Below are positions 33,780 through 43,259 of a DNA stretch of 64,000 bases, piece by piece. The stretch spans positions 4,951,367-5,015,366 of the forward strand of contig NZ_CP031320.1 of NCBI RefSeq assembly GCF_003355155.1. Reading direction: 5' to 3'. Each line of letters opens with the position of its first letter. The first letter of the stretch is position 1. A model generated the notes under the pieces. It saw only the letters and a list, made by a program, of their open reading frames with translations. It did no database searches and was not told the origin of the DNA. A program made the translations under genes and the position numbers. Origin of the DNA: Streptomyces armeniacus (GTDB lineage: Bacteria > Actinomycetota > Actinomycetes > Streptomycetales > Streptomycetaceae).

Positions 33780-35747
33780 TCAGGTGACGCCGGGAGCGTC
33801 GGCGGGTGCGCCGTGCGTGGCGCGGCTGCCGGACCAGGCCTCCCACAGCTCGGCGTACGGGCCGTCGGCGCCGCGCAGTTCGTCGTGGGTGCCGCTCTGC
33901 ACGATCCGGCCGCCGTCCATGACGACGATCCGGTCCGCCGACGCGGCCTGCGTGAGCCGGTGTGCGACGACCAGCGAGGCGCGGCCCTCGACGGCGCGCG
34001 CGGCGGCCCGTTCGAGCGCGCGTGCGCCGGTGCTGCCGGCCTCGGCGGTCGCCTCGTCGAGCACGGCCACCGGCGGGTCGGCCAGCACCAGCCGGGCCAG
34101 GGCGAGTTGCTGCACCTGCGCCGGGGTGAGCCGGTGGCCGCCCTCGCCGACGACGGTCAGCAGCCCGCCCGGCAGCGCCTCCGCCCAGTCCAGGGCGCCC
34201 ACGGTGGCGAGCGCGTCGCGCAGTTCGGTGTCGTCGGCGCCGGGCCGCGCCAGCCGCAGGTCGTCCGCCAGCGGCCCGGCGAACACGTGCGTCTCCTGGG
34301 TGACCAGCGCGACCGGCAGCCCCCCGTCGTGCCGCGCGCCCGCGGCCAGCCGTACGGAGCCGGAGCCGGGCTGGTGGATGCCCGCTACGAGCTTGGCGAG
34401 CGTGGTCTTGCCCGCGCCGGTCGGGCCGACCAGCGCCACGCGTTCACCGGCGTGGAGCGTGAGGTCCACGGAGTGGAGGACGGGGCGGCCGGGTTCGTAC
34501 GCGTGTGTGACGCCGGAGGCGGTGACGGCGGCGGGCGGCTCGGCGGCGTCCTCGTACGGAGCTTCCTCCGGACCGGTCTTGTCCGCGGGTGCCTTGGCCG
34601 CGAGTGCCTTCTCCGCGGGGGTCTTCTCCGCGGGTGCCTTCTCCGCGGGTGGCTCCTCCGGTGGTGCCTCGTCCGCCACCCCGATGAGCCGGGCGAGCGA
34701 GGCGGTCGCCGACTGCGCGTCGTCGAGCAGCACCAGCGCGGCGTTGACGGGGGTGAAGAGGCTGTGGAAGTAGAGCGCCGCCGCCGTCGCCGTGCCGATC
34801 GACACCGCGTCCTCGCGCACCAGCCAGTACCCGGTGCCGAGGACCGCCGCGAGGCCGGTGAACTCGGCGATGTGCAGCCGGTTGTAGAACCGCAGCACCA
34901 GCCCGACCCCGCGCATCGTCAGGTCCACCGCCGCCGACGAGCGCTCCGTGACCCGCGCCGTGTGCTGCTCCTCCAGCCGGAACGCCCGTACGGTGCCCGC
35001 GCCCGAGATCGTGTCGAGCAGCTGCTGCTGCTGTGCCCCGGTGGCGATCCGCTGCCGGGCGTAGAGCGGGACGGCGTGCCGTACGTACCAGCGGGCCGTG
35101 TACGCCTGGATCGGCACCGCGAGCAGCGCCGCCACCAGGAACCGCCAGTCCAGGGCGGCCATCGCCGCCAGCGTCAGCACGATGGCCAGCACGGAGCGGG
35201 CCAGTTCGGGCAGCGCCGTACGCACCGCCTCGCCCACCCGCGACACGTCGCCGGTCACACGGGCGGTCAGGTCGCCCGCGCCCGCCTCCTCGACGCGTTC
35301 CAGCGGCAGCCGCAGGGCGCGTTCGACGAACTGCTCGCGCAGCCGCGCCAGTACGGTCTCGCCGAGCTGCGACACCAGCGACAGCCCGAGCGTGGTGGTG
35401 CCGCCCTGCACGAGCGCCACCACGGCCAGCAGCACGACCGGGAGCGTGAGCGCGTCGGCGGACCGCTGGTCGTTGACCACGTCCACGATGCGGCCGAGCA
35501 GCGGCTGTACGAGCAGACCCACCGCCGTCGCCCCGACCATCGCCGCGAACCCGCCGTACGCCAGGGCGCGGTGGGGCCGCAGCAGCCGCCGCACCACTGC
35601 GCGGGTACGGGCGGGGGCCGCGGTGGGCAGCAGCGTGCGAGCGCCGTCCCCGGCACCCTCTGCGTACGGGCCGTCCACGCCGCCGTCAGTACCGTCCACG
35701 CCGTCCGTCATGCCGTCCTCCGCCTTCCGGGGAGCGTCGTCGCTCAT
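33780..35747 (-). CDS. ABC exporter half, intact Walker A, degenerate signature
   Basis: The 655-residue protein has six N-terminal helices (exporter type I) and an ATPase domain. Walker A VALVGPTGAGKTTLAKLVAG is intact, Walker B reads PVAVLDEATAEAG with the catalytic Glu, but the LSGGQ signature is changed to LTPAQVQQLALARL. Between the membrane part and the ATPase lies a repeated linker (PAEKAPAEKTPAEKALAAKA, about 40 residues) not usual in the family. The start ATGA overlaps the stop of the preceding partner gene. The pair resembles CchG/CchI-like siderophore exporters. Together they make one full catalytic site. Confidence 0.88.
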   Translation of the reverse strand: MSDDAPRKAEDGMTDGVDGTDGGVDGPYAEGAGDGARTLLPTAAPARTRAVVRRLLRPHRALAYGGFAAMVGATAVGLLVQPLLGRIVDVVNDQRSADALTLPVVLLAVVALVQGGTTTLGLSLVSQLGETVLARLREQFVERALRLPLERVEEAGAGDLTARVTGDVSRVGEAVRTALPELARSVLAIVLTLAAMAALDWRFLVAALLAVPIQAYTARWYVRHAVPLYARQRIATGAQQQQLLDTISGAGTVRAFRLEEQHTARVTERSSAAVDLTMRGVGLVLRFYNRLHIAEFTGLAAVLGTGYWLVREDAVSIGTATAAALYFHSLFTPVNAALVLLDDAQSATASLARLIGVADEAPPEEPPAEKAPAEKTPAEKALAAKAPADKTGPEEAPYEDAAEPPAAVTASGVTHAYEPGRPVLHSVDLTLHAGERVALVGPTGAGKTTLAKLVAGIHQPGSGSVRLAAGARHDGGLPVALVTQETHVFAGPLADDLRLARPGADDTELRDALATVGALDWAEALPGGLLTVVGEGGHRLTPAQVQQLALARLVLADPPVAVLDEATAEAGSTGARALERAAARAVEGRASLVVAHRLTQAASADRIVVMDGGRIVQSGTHDELRGADGPYAELWEAWSGSRATHGAPADAPGVT

Positions 35748-37513
35748 GCCAGCACCGCCGCGCGGTACGTCTCGTGGCGGCGTACGAGGTCCGTGTGCGG
35801 CGCCGTATCCGCGATCCGCCCCTCGACGAGCAGCACCACGCGGTCGGTGACCGACAGCAGCGCGGGGCTGGTGGTGACGAGGACGGTCGTACGGCCCTTG
35901 CGGGTCTGCCGGATGCCGGCCGCGATACGGGCCTCCGTCACGGCGTCCACGGCGGTCGTCGGATCGTGCACCACCAGCACGGGCCGGTCGGCCGCCAACG
36001 CGCGGGCGAGCGCGACCCGTTGGCGCTGCCCGCCGGACAGTGAGCGGCCGCGTTCGCTGACGGCTGTGCCGTCCCCGTACGGCAGCGCCCGCAGGTCCTG
36101 CGTCACACCGGCCGCCTCCATCGCCGCGTCCACAACGGCCGGATCGCCGGCCGGATCGCCGGTCGCATCGCCGGACGTGCCGACTGAACCCGCCACATTG
36201 CCGCGTACCGTCCCCTCGAACAGGTCCGCGTCGTGGTCGGCCACCAGCACCGCCGTACGCAGTTCGCCCGGGTCCAGGTCCCGCAGGGGCACGCCGTCCA
36301 GCTCCACGTCACCGGAGTCCGGGTCGGTGTGCCGGGCCAGGCAGCGCAGCAGCGCCGCCGCGTGCGCCGGGTCCGTGGCGACCACGCCCAGCAGTTCGCC
36401 GGGTTCGATGTCCAGGTCCACGCCGTCCAGGCCGCCGTGGCGCACGCCGCGCAGCCGTACCGCGCCGCGTACGGGCCGCGGCAGGGCGCCGTCCCCGGCG
36501 CGTACGGCGTACGGCGTGGCCAGCACCTCGGCGATCCGCCCGGCCGACGCGCGGCCCTGCGCCATCTCGGCGTTGACCGACGCGAGCACCTCCAGCGGCC
36601 CGAGCAGGAACAGCGTGAGCCCGACCGCCGACACCAACTGCCCCAGGCTGATGCTGCCCTGGGTGGCCAGCCGCCCGCCGACCAGCGCGACGGCCGCGAT
36701 CAGACAGCCCGTCAGGGCCAGCACCATGCCGCTCTGGAACGCCTGTGCGCGCGCGGCCCGCAGTGTGGCCCGGAGCGAGTCGCCGCTGGTGGTGCGGTAG
36801 CGGTGGAGTGCCGCGGCCTCGCCGCCGATGCCCTTGAGCACCCGCAGCCCGGACACCAGGTCGGCGGCGACGGCGGAGGCGTGCGCCGCCCGCTCCTGCT
36901 CGGCCTCGCTGCGGGTCTCCAGCGGCTTGCTCAGCAGGTGCCCGAGCCACAGCAGTACGGGCGTGCCCAGCAGCACCACCAGGCCGAGCTGCACGGAGGT
37001 GCGCAGCAGCACGACGGCGCAGACGAGGATGCCGGTCAGCGCGGAAATCCCCAGCATCAGCGCCATGTTGACGGCGCCGACGCGCCGGGCGTCCTCGGTG
37101 GTGATGTTCGCGAGCGCTCCCGGCAGCCGCCCCTCCTCGGCGCCGCCGCCGGGCTCCAGCACCCGCCGTACGAGCCGTACGCGCAGGTCGTGGTCGGCAC
37201 GTACGGCGGCCCGCTCACCGGACCAGGCGCCGAACCGGAAGCTCAGCGCCAGCCCCGCGTAGACCACGGCGAGGACGACGAGCCAGCGCGCCAGCGCGCC
37301 CGCGTCCGATCCGGCCACCGCCCGGTCGATGACGACACCGATCAGGACGGGCACCAGCGCCTCGCCCACCTGGTGCCCGGCGCCGAGGAGCGCGCCGATC
37401 GCCACGCCCCGGCGCTGCTCGCCGACGGCCGCCTTGAGGACGTCGTTTCCCGACGGCGCGGGCCGCTCCGCGCTCACCCGCCGCTCCGCGTCCACCCCCG
37501 GCTCCGCGCTCAC
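35744..37513 (-). CDS. ABC exporter half lacking Walker A
   Basis: GTG 37513 overlaps the stop of the monooxygenase gene (GTGA) and gives 589 residues. Six membrane helices are followed by an ATPase domain in which the Walker A loop is replaced by GVVATDPAHAAALLRCLA and Walker B reads LVVHDPTTAVDA without a catalytic Glu. The signature [16 protein letters not shown] is perfect. Its weak points are strong in the partner at 33780-35747 and vice versa, so the two should form a heterodimer with one working and one degenerate site. Role: export of the hydroxamate siderophore. Confidence 0.88.
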   Translation of the reverse strand: MSAEPGVDAERRVSAERPAPSGNDVLKAAVGEQRRGVAIGALLGAGHQVGEALVPVLIGVVIDRAVAGSDAGALARWLVVLAVVYAGLALSFRFGAWSGERAAVRADHDLRVRLVRRVLEPGGGAEEGRLPGALANITTEDARRVGAVNMALMLGISALTGILVCAVVLLRTSVQLGLVVLLGTPVLLWLGHLLSKPLETRSEAEQERAAHASAVAADLVSGLRVLKGIGGEAAALHRYRTTSGDSLRATLRAARAQAFQSGMVLALTGCLIAAVALVGGRLATQGSISLGQLVSAVGLTLFLLGPLEVLASVNAEMAQGRASAGRIAEVLATPYAVRAGDGALPRPVRGAVRLRGVRHGGLDGVDLDIEPGELLGVVATDPAHAAALLRCLARHTDPDSGDVELDGVPLRDLDPGELRTAVLVADHDADLFEGTVRGNVAGSVGTSGDATGDPAGDPAVVDAAMEAAGVTQDLRALPYGDGTAVSERGRSLSGGQRQRVALARALAADRPVLVVHDPTTAVDAVTEARIAAGIRQTRKGRTTVLVTTSPALLSVTDRVVLLVEGRIADTAPHTDLVRRHETYRAAVLA

Positions 37514-38850
37514 CCGCCGGTCCGTACGGGCACGGCGCTCGCGCGCTGGGCGAGCAGGGAGTCGAGGATCTCGCCGGAGCGTACGGCGGTGTTGGACAGC
37601 AGCGAGGACGTGATGCCGTGCGTGTGCTCGGTGGCGCCCTGGAGGTAGATGCCGGCGGTGGTGCCGGGCGCGGTCTCGACGCGGTGGTCGCGTCCGACGC
37701 GTACGGCGTCCGCCTCGTCCCGCAGGCAGAGCTTGGCGGCCTCGCCGAGGAGGGCGCCGATGTCGCGCGGGCGGTAGCCGGTGGCGTGGACGAGCAGATC
37801 GGCGTCGAGGAACTCGCGTTCCCCGGTGGGCAGATACTCGACGGAGACCTCCAGCCGGCCGTCCCGCTCGCGTACGTCCCGTATCCGGGAGACGTTGCGC
37901 ATCCGGAGGCGTTCGCGGCCCTGCACCTTCTCGCGGTACATGGTGGCGTACAGCGACTCGATGAGGTCCATGTCCACCACCGAGTAGTTGGTGCCGCGGT
38001 GGTAGTCGAGGAGGGACTGCTTCACGTCGGCGGCGGCGCGGAAGAAGACGTCCACCGCCTCCGGGTCGAAGATCCGGTTGGCGAACGGGCTGTCGTCGGC
38101 GGGCGTGTAGCCGTACTTGGCGAAGACCGCGCACACCTCCGCCGCCGGGAACGACCGGTGCAGATAGTCGACCGCCTCGGCGCCGCTCTGCCCGGCGCCC
38201 AGCACCAGGATGCGGCCCACGGGCGCGCCGGACTCGGTCAGAGCGCGGACGCGCGGCAGCAGTTCGCTGTTGTGCCACACGCGGTCCGACAGCGCGGTGC
38301 CGGGCGGCAGATGGGGTTCGAGTCCGACGGCGACCGAGACGTTGCGGGCCCGGCGTACGACGGTGCGCTCCGGCGCGGCGGGGTCCCGGCTCACCACGTC
38401 GAACCAGCGGATCTCCCCGTCCTCCGTCGTCACCGGGTCCACGGACACGACCTCGGCGGCGTACGTGACCTGGTCCGCGACGCGGGCCGCGGCCCACTCG
38501 AAGTACTCGTGGAACTCGATCCTCAGCGGGAACAGCGTCTTCGCGTTGAGGAAGTCCACCAGGCGGCCGCGCTCCCGCAGGAAGCACAGGAAGCTGAACT
38601 CGCTGGCCGGATTGCGCAGCGTCACCAGGTCCTTGAGGAACGACACCTGCATCGTGGCGTCGTCGATGAGCATCCCGCGGTGCCAGCCGAGCGACGGCTG
38701 CCGTTCCAGGAACCGCGCCCGGATCCTCTCCTCGGGGGCGGCACGTGCGTTGTGCTCCTCGATCGCGATGGCGAGTGCCAGATTGGACGGCCCGAAGCCG
38801 ATCCCGAGCACGTCATGGACGGTGTCAGGCGTGTCGTGCAGTGAGTTCAC
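37510..38850 (-). CDS. L-ornithine N5-monooxygenase
   Basis: The 446-residue flavoenzyme starts at GTG 38850. It shows FAD motif GIGFGPSNLALAIAIEEHN, NADPH motif VLGAGQSGAEAVDYLHR, and the C-terminal LLVHATGYRPRD of the SidA/PvdA/IucD family. The segment FLKDLVTLRNPASEFSFLCF matches ornithine-specific members. It hydroxylates the side-chain nitrogen of free ornithine, using NADPH and oxygen, to give the hydroxamate precursor. The iron box at 38888-38906 lies 38 bases before the start. It opens the minus-strand export operon and is divergent from the formyltransferase gene, as cchB and cchA are in coelichelin clusters. Confidence 0.93.
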   Translation of the reverse strand: MNSLHDTPDTVHDVLGIGFGPSNLALAIAIEEHNARAAPEERIRARFLERQPSLGWHRGMLIDDATMQVSFLKDLVTLRNPASEFSFLCFLRERGRLVDFLNAKTLFPLRIEFHEYFEWAAARVADQVTYAAEVVSVDPVTTEDGEIRWFDVVSRDPAAPERTVVRRARNVSVAVGLEPHLPPGTALSDRVWHNSELLPRVRALTESGAPVGRILVLGAGQSGAEAVDYLHRSFPAAEVCAVFAKYGYTPADDSPFANRIFDPEAVDVFFRAAADVKQSLLDYHRGTNYSVVDMDLIESLYATMYREKVQGRERLRMRNVSRIRDVRERDGRLEVSVEYLPTGEREFLDADLLVHATGYRPRDIGALLGEAAKLCLRDEADAVRVGRDHRVETAPGTTAGIYLQGATEHTHGITSSLLSNTAVRSGEILDSLLAQRASAVPVRTGG

Positions 38851-38887
38851 CGCAACTTCCCTTCCCCTCGGCGCCCCTGAGGATAGA

Positions 38888-38906
38888 TAAGGTTAGGCTT
38901 ACCTTG
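38888..38906. promoter_or_regulatory. IdeR/DmdR-type iron box
   Basis: TAAGGTTAGGCTTACCTTG is very close to the 19-bp consensus TTAGGTTAGGCTAACCTAA. It lies between the divergent monooxygenase and formyltransferase genes, 38 and 28 bases from their starts, so iron-loaded DmdR1/IdeR should repress both. Confidence 0.85.
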
Positions 38907-38934
38907 CAACGTGGCTCCGAGGAGAGGATCGAAT

Positions 38935-39882
38935 ATGCGGGTCGTTATGTTCGGCTATCAGACCTGGGGGCACCGCACGCTCCAGGCGCTGCTGGAATCC
39001 GATCACGAGGTGGTCATGGCCGTGACGCACCCCAAGAGCGACCACGCGTACGAGAAGATATGGGACGACTCGGTCGCAGATCTCGCCGCGAAACACGACG
39101 TTCCGGTCCTCCTCCGGAACCGGCCCGACGACCCCGAACTCCTCGCCGCGCTCCGTGAGTCGGAGCCGGACATCATCGTCGCCAACAACTGGCGGACCCT
39201 GCTGCCCGAGGCCGTCTTCGACCTCCCGCCGCACGGCACGCTCAACGTGCACGACTCGCTGCTCCCCGCCTACGGCGGCTTCTCACCCCTCATCTGGGCG
39301 CTCATCAACGGCGAGAAGGAAGTCGGCGTCACCGCACACCGGATGAACGCCGCACTCGACGCGGGCGACATCCTGCTCCAGCGCGCCGTGCCCGTCGGCC
39401 CGTACGACACCGTCACCGACCTGTTCCACCGTACGGTCGACCTGATCACGCCCGTCGTACGCGAGTCCCTCGACCTGATCGCCTCCGGGCAGGCGCGGTG
39501 GCTGCCGCAGGACCGCAGCCGGGCCAGCTTCTTCCACAAGCGGAGCCTCGAGGACAGCCGCATCGACTGGACCTGGCCCGCCGAGGACCTGGACCGGCTG
39601 GTGCGCGCGCAGTGCGACCCGTACCCCAACGCGTTCACGTACCACCGCGGAAAGCGGCTGCGCATCGTCAAGGCCGCCGTGTCGGAGGGGCGTTACGGCG
39701 GCACTCCCGGCCGGATCTTCATTCCGGAGGGCGACGGCGTGGTCGTCGTCGCGGGCGCGGAGGCCAGGAGCGGACGGCTGCACGGGCTGCTCGTGCAGCG
39801 GGTGCGTACGGAGGACGGCGCCGAGCACGCGGCGTCCGATTACTTCCGCACGATGGGCGGCTACCTCACGGCGAGGCCGTAA
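38935..39882 (+). CDS. Hydroxyornithine formyltransferase (methionyl-tRNA formyltransferase-like)
   Basis: From ATG 38935 (GAGGAGAGG upstream) the 315-residue protein has the formyltransferase core: [20 protein letters not shown] at the start, the catalytic Asn104-x-His106 in [13 protein letters not shown] and the catalytic Asp in [10 protein letters not shown] near residue 145. A C-terminal OB-like domain ([16 protein letters not shown]) follows. Relatives such as CchA use N10-formyl-tetrahydrofolate to formylate N5-hydroxyornithine. It is divergent from the monooxygenase gene. Its last 17 bases overlap the end of the convergent ATPase gene. Confidence 0.9.
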   Translation: MRVVMFGYQTWGHRTLQALLESDHEVVMAVTHPKSDHAYEKIWDDSVADLAAKHDVPVLLRNRPDDPELLAALRESEPDIIVANNWRTLLPEAVFDLPPHGTLNVHDSLLPAYGGFSPLIWALINGEKEVGVTAHRMNAALDAGDILLQRAVPVGPYDTVTDLFHRTVDLITPVVRESLDLIASGQARWLPQDRSRASFFHKRSLEDSRIDWTWPAEDLDRLVRAQCDPYPNAFTYHRGKRLRIVKAAVSEGRYGGTPGRIFIPEGDGVVVVAGAEARSGRLHGLLVQRVRTEDGAEHAASDYFRTMGGYLTARP

Positions 39883-40885
39883 GCGGGCTCACGGCGGGGT
39901 CCTGCCCGCGGGACCGGTCCGGCTCCTCCCGCTGTTTCTGTTCCGGCGCGGCCGCCGTCTCCTGCGGGGCGGCGCCGGCGCCGTGGTGCCGTCCCATCGG
40001 GATCACCATCGGTGTGCCGCTGACCGGGTCCTCGCCGACTTGGCAGCGCAGATCGAAGACGTCCTCGACGGTCTCGGCGGTGATCACGTCGCCGGGCGCG
40101 CCCTCGGCGACGATCCGCCCGGACTTCATGGCGATGACGTGATCGGCGTACCGGCAGGCGTGGTTGAGGTCGTGCAGCACCATCACGACGGTGCGGTCCT
40201 CGCGCCGGTTGAGGTCGGTGATCAGATCCAGGACGTCGATCTGGTGCGCCAGGTCCAGATACGTCGTCGGCTCGTCCAGCAGCAGTACGGGCGTGCCCTG
40301 CGCGACCGCCATGGCGATCCACGCGCGCTGCCGCTGCCCGCCGGACAGCTCGTCCACCGGCCGGGCCGCGAGGCCGGTCATGCCGGTGGCGGCCAGCGCC
40401 CCGTGCACGGCGCGCTCGTCGCTCTTCGACCACTGCCGCCACCACGTCTGGTGCGGCGAACGCCCGCGGTTGACCAGGTCGATCACCGTCAGCCCCTCCG
40501 GCGCGACGGGGCCCTGCGGGAGGATGCCGAGGCGCTGTGCCAGCTCCCGCGTGGGTATGGAGTGCAGGGCGCGGCCGTCGAGCTGTACGGCGCCGGCGCG
40601 GGGCGCGAGCAGCCGGGCGAGGGCGCGGAGCAGTGTGGACTTGCCGCAGGCGTTGGCGCCGACGATGGCGGTGATCCGGCCGGGCGGCACGGCCAGGTCG
40701 AGGCCGTCGACCACGGGCAACTTGTCGTAGGCGAGGCGCAGGTCCCGCGCGCGCAGCTCCGGGTGGGCAGCCTGTGCGGGCGCCTTCCCGGCCCCCTTCC
40801 CGGCCGCCTTCGCGGACGAGGGCGCGGGCGGCGCGGACGGCGGCGCGTTCGACGGCGCGGGAGCCGGTGTGGGATCAGCCGACAT
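39866..40885 (-). CDS. FecE-type ATPase for ferric-siderophore uptake
   Basis: ATG 40885 gives a 339-residue protein. A Pro/Ala/Lys-rich N-terminal extension of about 40 residues precedes the ATPase fold: Walker [19 protein letters not shown], signature [16 protein letters not shown], Walker [15 protein letters not shown], switch [15 protein letters not shown]. The FepC/FecE-like sequence around [20 protein letters not shown] is typical for siderophore uptake. It lies five bases after the permease gene and powers both FecCD permeases encoded upstream. Its stop lies inside the end of the opposite formyltransferase gene. Confidence 0.92.
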   Translation of the reverse strand: MSADPTPAPAPSNAPPSAPPAPSSAKAAGKGAGKAPAQAAHPELRARDLRLAYDKLPVVDGLDLAVPPGRITAIVGANACGKSTLLRALARLLAPRAGAVQLDGRALHSIPTRELAQRLGILPQGPVAPEGLTVIDLVNRGRSPHQTWWRQWSKSDERAVHGALAATGMTGLAARPVDELSGGQRQRAWIAMAVAQGTPVLLLDEPTTYLDLAHQIDVLDLITDLNRREDRTVVMVLHDLNHACRYADHVIAMKSGRIVAEGAPGDVITAETVEDVFDLRCQVGEDPVSGTPMVIPMGRHHGAGAAPQETAAAPEQKQREEPDRSRGQDPAVSPLTASP

Positions 40886-40890
40886 GCGAT

Positions 40891-42060
40891 TCAGCCTCCT
40901 GAACCCGCGCGGTTGGCGCGGACGAGCAACCAGAGCAGGACCGGCGCGCCGAGCACGCCGGTGACGATTCCGACCGGCAGTTCCGTGCCGGAGATGAGGG
41001 TACGGGCGATGAGGTCGGAGCCCAGGACCATCAGCGCGCCCGTCAGCCCCGCCGCGAGCGTCGGCGGCCACGCCGTGCCCGCCAGCCGCTGCGCGATCTG
41101 CGGCGCCGCGAGCGCCACGAACGCGACCGGCCCGGCAGCCGCCGTGCCGAACGCGACCAGCCCGACGCCCGTAAGGAGCACCGCGAGATGCACCGTCTGC
41201 ACCCGCGTGCCCAGGCCGGTGGCGACCGCGTCGCCGAGCTGCAGCGTGCGCAACTGGCGGCCGAGGAGCAGCGCCGCGGGCAGCAGGACGGCCACGGCGG
41301 CGGCGAGCGGGGCGACCTGGGACCACGTACGGCCGTTGAGGTTGCCCACCAGCCAGCCGAGCGCGGCCTGCGCCTGGAACCGGCCGCCCCTGGCCACCAG
41401 GTAGTCGGTGGCGCTGGTGCAGATCCAGGCGACGCCGATGCCGACGAGGATGATCCGGTAGCTGGTGGTGCCGCGCCGCCAGGACAGCACGTACACCAGC
41501 AGCGCCGTGGCCAGCGCGCCGAACAGGCCCAGCGCCTGCGTGCCCAGGCCGCCGTCCCAGCCCAGCACGATGCCCGCCACCACGGCCGTGCCCGCGCCCT
41601 GCGTGAGGCCGATCATGTCGGGGCTCGCCAGCGGGTTGCGGGTGAGCGTCTGGAACAGCCCGCCGGAGACGCCGAAGGCGACCCCGGCCAGCAGCCCCAC
41701 GAGGGCGCGCGGCAGTCGCAGTTCCTGCACGACCAGCACGGTGCCCGGGTCGCCGGAGCGGTACAGGGCGCGTACGACGTCGGGCAGCGCGATCGGGTAG
41801 TCGCCGAACGAGAGCCCCCAGCAGAACACCCCGAAGACCGCCGCCGCGAGCACCGCGCACACCGCCACCAGCCGCGGCCGGAACACGCCGGAGACGGGCG
41901 GCTTGCCCAGCCGGTACGTACGGAAGCCGCGTACGGCCGGTTCCGGAAGCGGCTCCGAACCGCCCGTGTCCGCAGGAGACTTCGCGAGCGTCACCGCGCT
42001 CCCCGCGCTCCCCGCGCTCCCCGCGCTCCCCGTGGACCCCGTGGACCCCGTGTCCGTCAT
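40891..42060 (-). CDS. FecCD-type ferric-siderophore permease (second)
   Basis: ATG 42060 is preferred over GTG 42066 because GGAGG sits at the right distance. The 389-residue protein starts with a repeated Gly-Ser-Thr/Ala tail ([19 protein letters not shown], encoded by 9-10 base tandem repeats at about 41996-42050). About ten helices follow, with family motifs [40 protein letters not shown], and near the end [18 protein letters not shown] and [20 protein letters not shown]. It pairs with the permease upstream as a heterodimeric channel. Confidence 0.92.
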   Translation of the reverse strand: MTDTGSTGSTGSAGSAGSAGSAVTLAKSPADTGGSEPLPEPAVRGFRTYRLGKPPVSGVFRPRLVAVCAVLAAAVFGVFCWGLSFGDYPIALPDVVRALYRSGDPGTVLVVQELRLPRALVGLLAGVAFGVSGGLFQTLTRNPLASPDMIGLTQGAGTAVVAGIVLGWDGGLGTQALGLFGALATALLVYVLSWRRGTTSYRIILVGIGVAWICTSATDYLVARGGRFQAQAALGWLVGNLNGRTWSQVAPLAAAVAVLLPAALLLGRQLRTLQLGDAVATGLGTRVQTVHLAVLLTGVGLVAFGTAAAGPVAFVALAAPQIAQRLAGTAWPPTLAAGLTGALMVLGSDLIARTLISGTELPVGIVTGVLGAPVLLWLLVRANRAGSGG

Positions 42061-42062
42061 GC

Positions 42063-43088
42063 TCACACCTCCGCCAGATTGCGGCGGCGCACCATGGCGA
42101 TGAAGAACGGCCCGCCGATGAACGCGACGACCACCCCCGCCTGCACCTCCGTGGGCCGTGCGACGACCCGTCCGACGATGTCCGCGGCCAGCAGCAGGCT
42201 GGGCGCCAGCACCGCCGACAGCGGCAGCAGCCAGCGCTGGTCCGGCCCGATCCCCGCCGACTGGGCCAGCACGCGAGCGATGTGCGGCACCACCAGCCCG
42301 ATGAACACGACCGGCCCGATCACCGCCACCGCCGCGCCCGTCAGCAGCGTCACGGCGGCGACGCCCTGGAGCCGTACGAGGCCCAGCCGCCGCCCGTGCG
42401 AGGCCGCCACGTCGTCGCCCAGCGCGAGGCTGTTCAGCGCGGGCGCGCAGGCCAGGGCCAGCACCGCGCCCACGCAGAGGAACGGCAGGACGCGCAGCAC
42501 CGCGCCCGCGTCCTGGTCGGCCATCGTGCCCGCCGAGAAGAACCGGAAGCGGTCCAGCGCCTCCGGGTCGGTCAGCGCCACGGCACTGGTCAGCGACGTC
42601 AGCAGGGAGGTCACGGCGATGCCGCCGAGGGCGAGCTTGACCGGGGTCAGCCCGGAGCGCCCGAGCCGGCCCAGGAGGTACACCAGGACGCTCGCGGCGA
42701 GCGCGCCGGCGAAGGCGAACCACACGTACCCGTAGAACGAGCCCAGCCCGAACACCCCGATGGCCAGCACCAGCGCGAACGACGCCCCCGCGCTGACGCC
42801 CAGGATCCCGGGGTCGGCGAGGGGGTTGCGGGTCAGCGCCTGCATCAGCGCGCCCGACAGGCCGAGCGCCGCGCCCGCCGCGAGGCCGAGCGCCGTACGG
42901 GGCATGCGCGCCGACCACACGACGTTCTCCACCAGAGGGCTCGGCGCGTGCCCGAACAGCGCGCGCACCACCTGGTCCGGCGGGATGCCGGCCGCGCCGA
43001 CGGCGAGCGACAGCAGACAGAGCGCGAGAAGGACGGCGCCGAGCAGCGCCACGAGAAGAGCGGGGCGGAGCCCTCCGCGCCCGGTCAC
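42063..43088 (-). CDS. FecCD-type ferric-siderophore permease (first)
   Basis: GTG 43088 with GGAGG twelve bases upstream gives 341 residues; the frame extends to 43175 without a ribosome site. The membrane protein reads [60 protein letters not shown] and [20 protein letters not shown], the expected FecCD series. Two bases separate it from the next permease gene. The iron box 102 bases upstream (43190-43208) is shared with the divergent NRPS gene. Confidence 0.92.
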   Translation of the reverse strand: MTGRGGLRPALLVALLGAVLLALCLLSLAVGAAGIPPDQVVRALFGHAPSPLVENVVWSARMPRTALGLAAGAALGLSGALMQALTRNPLADPGILGVSAGASFALVLAIGVFGLGSFYGYVWFAFAGALAASVLVYLLGRLGRSGLTPVKLALGGIAVTSLLTSLTSAVALTDPEALDRFRFFSAGTMADQDAGAVLRVLPFLCVGAVLALACAPALNSLALGDDVAASHGRRLGLVRLQGVAAVTLLTGAAVAVIGPVVFIGLVVPHIARVLAQSAGIGPDQRWLLPLSAVLAPSLLLAADIVGRVVARPTEVQAGVVVAFIGGPFFIAMVRRRNLAEV

Positions 43089-43189
43089 CGTGCTGCCTCC
43101 AACTGCTGACTCCCTTGGGTACGGCGGGCCTTGAGCATAGTGAGACGCACGGGCTCCGGCCCGCGGTCCGGCCACAGTGGGGCTTTTTG

Positions 43190-43208
43190 TTAGGTAATCC
43201 TTACCTTA
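43190..43208. promoter_or_regulatory. IdeR/DmdR-type iron box before NRPS and permeases
   Basis: TTAGGTAATCCTTACCTTA keeps the TTAGGT and ACCT half-sites of the 19-bp consensus with a changed centre. It lies 52 bases before the NRPS start and 102 before the permease start. Confidence 0.75.
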
Positions 43209-43259
43209 CTATGACCGCGGTCCTCCGGCTCAGCCGGTTCCACATACTCGGGGAGAGTT

